DNA of 64,000 nucleotides, taken from NCBI GenBank assembly GCA_035487355.1, contig DATHMF010000025.1, positions 52,401 through 116,400 on the forward strand. The letters run 5' to 3'. Of this stretch, positions 63,556 to 64,000 are shown piece by piece. A model generated the notes under the pieces. That model was given only the letters and a program-made list of their open reading frames with translations, made no database searches and was not told the origin of the DNA. Source of the DNA: Terriglobales bacterium. Lineage in GTDB: Bacteria; Acidobacteriota; Terriglobia; Terriglobales; Acidobacteriaceae. Position 1 is the stretch's first letter; each line of letters opens with the position of its first letter. The position numbers and the translations under genes are program-made.

Positions 63556-64000
63556 TCAGCGGGTATTCAGAACCAAAGTGAGATTATCCGCGTAGCCATC
63601 GTTATAGTAGGGTTCAACACGTTTCATGGAGAGTTCCAGAACGACGGTGTGCGTGCTCGGTGGAATTGATCCAGTAGCATGACGCGGCAGCAGACCGGTG
63701 ATGGACTTGCGGTCGCGAGCCGTGACCGGGCCGATCTTGGAAGTTCCCAGGCTCCGGCCGTTTGCATCCTTGAAAGTTGCAGTCAGCGTCGCGGTGTCAT
63801 TCTGATTGTGAAAACCACCGAGAAACCCTGACAATGTGAACCCCACCTTTTTGGCATCTATCAGTGAAGCACCCGCAGAAACATCAATACTTTGCGTGGC
63901 GCTCGCGAAGGCGCAGTTGTGACCGCCGGCGAAGAAGTTCTTTCCGCGATCGCAGCAAATCCTGGAAACGCGGATCGGAGTGCAAGCTGTCGAAGGCCGG
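63556..64000 (-). CDS. C-terminal part of exported beta-sandwich protein (partial)
   Basis: The frame is open to the window end. The visible C-terminus of ~148 residues includes S-I-D-V-S-A-G-A and D-G-Y-A-D-N-L-T-L-V-L at the end, similar to choice-of-anchor, FBA-like or carbohydrate-binding sandwich modules. Two Cys are in I-C-C-D. Its start lies outside; substrate unknown. Confidence 0.75.
   Translation of the reverse strand, partial: RPSTACTPIRVSRICCDRGKNFFAGGHNCAFASATQSIDVSAGASLIDAKKVGFTLSGFLGGFHNQNDTATLTATFKDANGRSLGTSKIGPVTARDRKSITGLLPRHATGSIPPSTHTVVLELSMKRVEPYYNDGYADNLTLVLNTR

Overview
The window reads as a chromosome segment of a soil-type Acidobacteriota, probably class Terriglobia and Koribacter-like. 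This is inferred from gene families and layout, not from a search. Pointers are DUF4440 and DUF2059 proteins, a DUF4097-type repeat protein, a TonB-C-terminal periplasmic protein, a eukaryotic-type Ser/Thr kinase with an exported domain, a MarR-GNAT fusion, an orphan FtsX-like permease behind a lipoprotein, and many short intergenic repeat families. The core gene order (rplM-rpsI-rpsB-tsf-pyrH-frr, purM-purN, tyrS) is chromosomal. No plasmid, phage, IS or CRISPR signature was seen.

Region 1 (1-8613, all minus strand) is accessory DNA ending beside a tRNA-Pro gene. It holds a truncated multicopper oxidase with a small cupredoxin in front, then a tightly packed seven-gene operon (8613 down to 2494). 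In order of transcription the operon encodes a small protein of ten x-[F/W]-x-x-G pentads, two GT-A-like glycosyltransferases, an N-methyltransferase-type enzyme, a B12-binding radical SAM enzyme, a third glycosyltransferase-like protein and an HPr-kinase-like P-loop protein. It contains no recognisable transporter, polymerase or protease. It is my main candidate for an undescribed system: either modification of the repeat protein, or a small decorated glycan or metabolite for which that protein is scaffold or cargo.

Region 2 (9083-20948) is mostly housekeeping: tRNA-Pro, purM, purN, tyrS, sppA, HU, pgeF, pgsA, a glutamate dehydrogenase, several small hypothetical genes and an ankyrin-repeat gene with no ordinary start codon. 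Region 3 (21185-32278) carries a Tat-secreted alpha/alpha-toroid-like protein, a duplicated DoxX-like membrane protein and an MBL-fold hydrolase. A GAF/HD-GYP c-di-GMP phosphodiesterase is divergent from a PilB/GspE ATPase that has gained a cyclic-nucleotide-binding-like domain. Intergenic repeats are dense here. A 58-codon gene at 31140-31316 is easy to miss.

Region 4 (32809-50220) mixes metabolism and envelope functions: aminotransferase, nucleotidyltransferase with an apparent homopolymer frameshift, HAD phosphatase, MarR-GNAT, secreted hydrolase, Ser/Thr kinase, RuvX, MltG, lipoprotein plus FtsX-type permease, queuosine-precursor transporter and TonB-C-terminal protein. Region 5 (50490-58823) is the translation and nucleotide core followed by an AI-2E-type permease, CarD, GreA and a CDP-alcohol phosphatidyltransferase. 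Region 6 (58890-64000) has an Ntn asparaginase/isoaspartyl peptidase, a secreted beta-propeller, a DUF4097-like protein, a subclass-B3 metallo-beta-lactamase and the end of a large exported protein.

Recurrent themes are non-AUG starts (TTG rpsB, CTG pyrH, ATA or ATT ankyrin gene, possible CTG in the pentad gene), candidate leaderless promoters with TATAAT eight bases before ATG (tyrS, ruvX), and at least five families of dispersed intergenic repeats.
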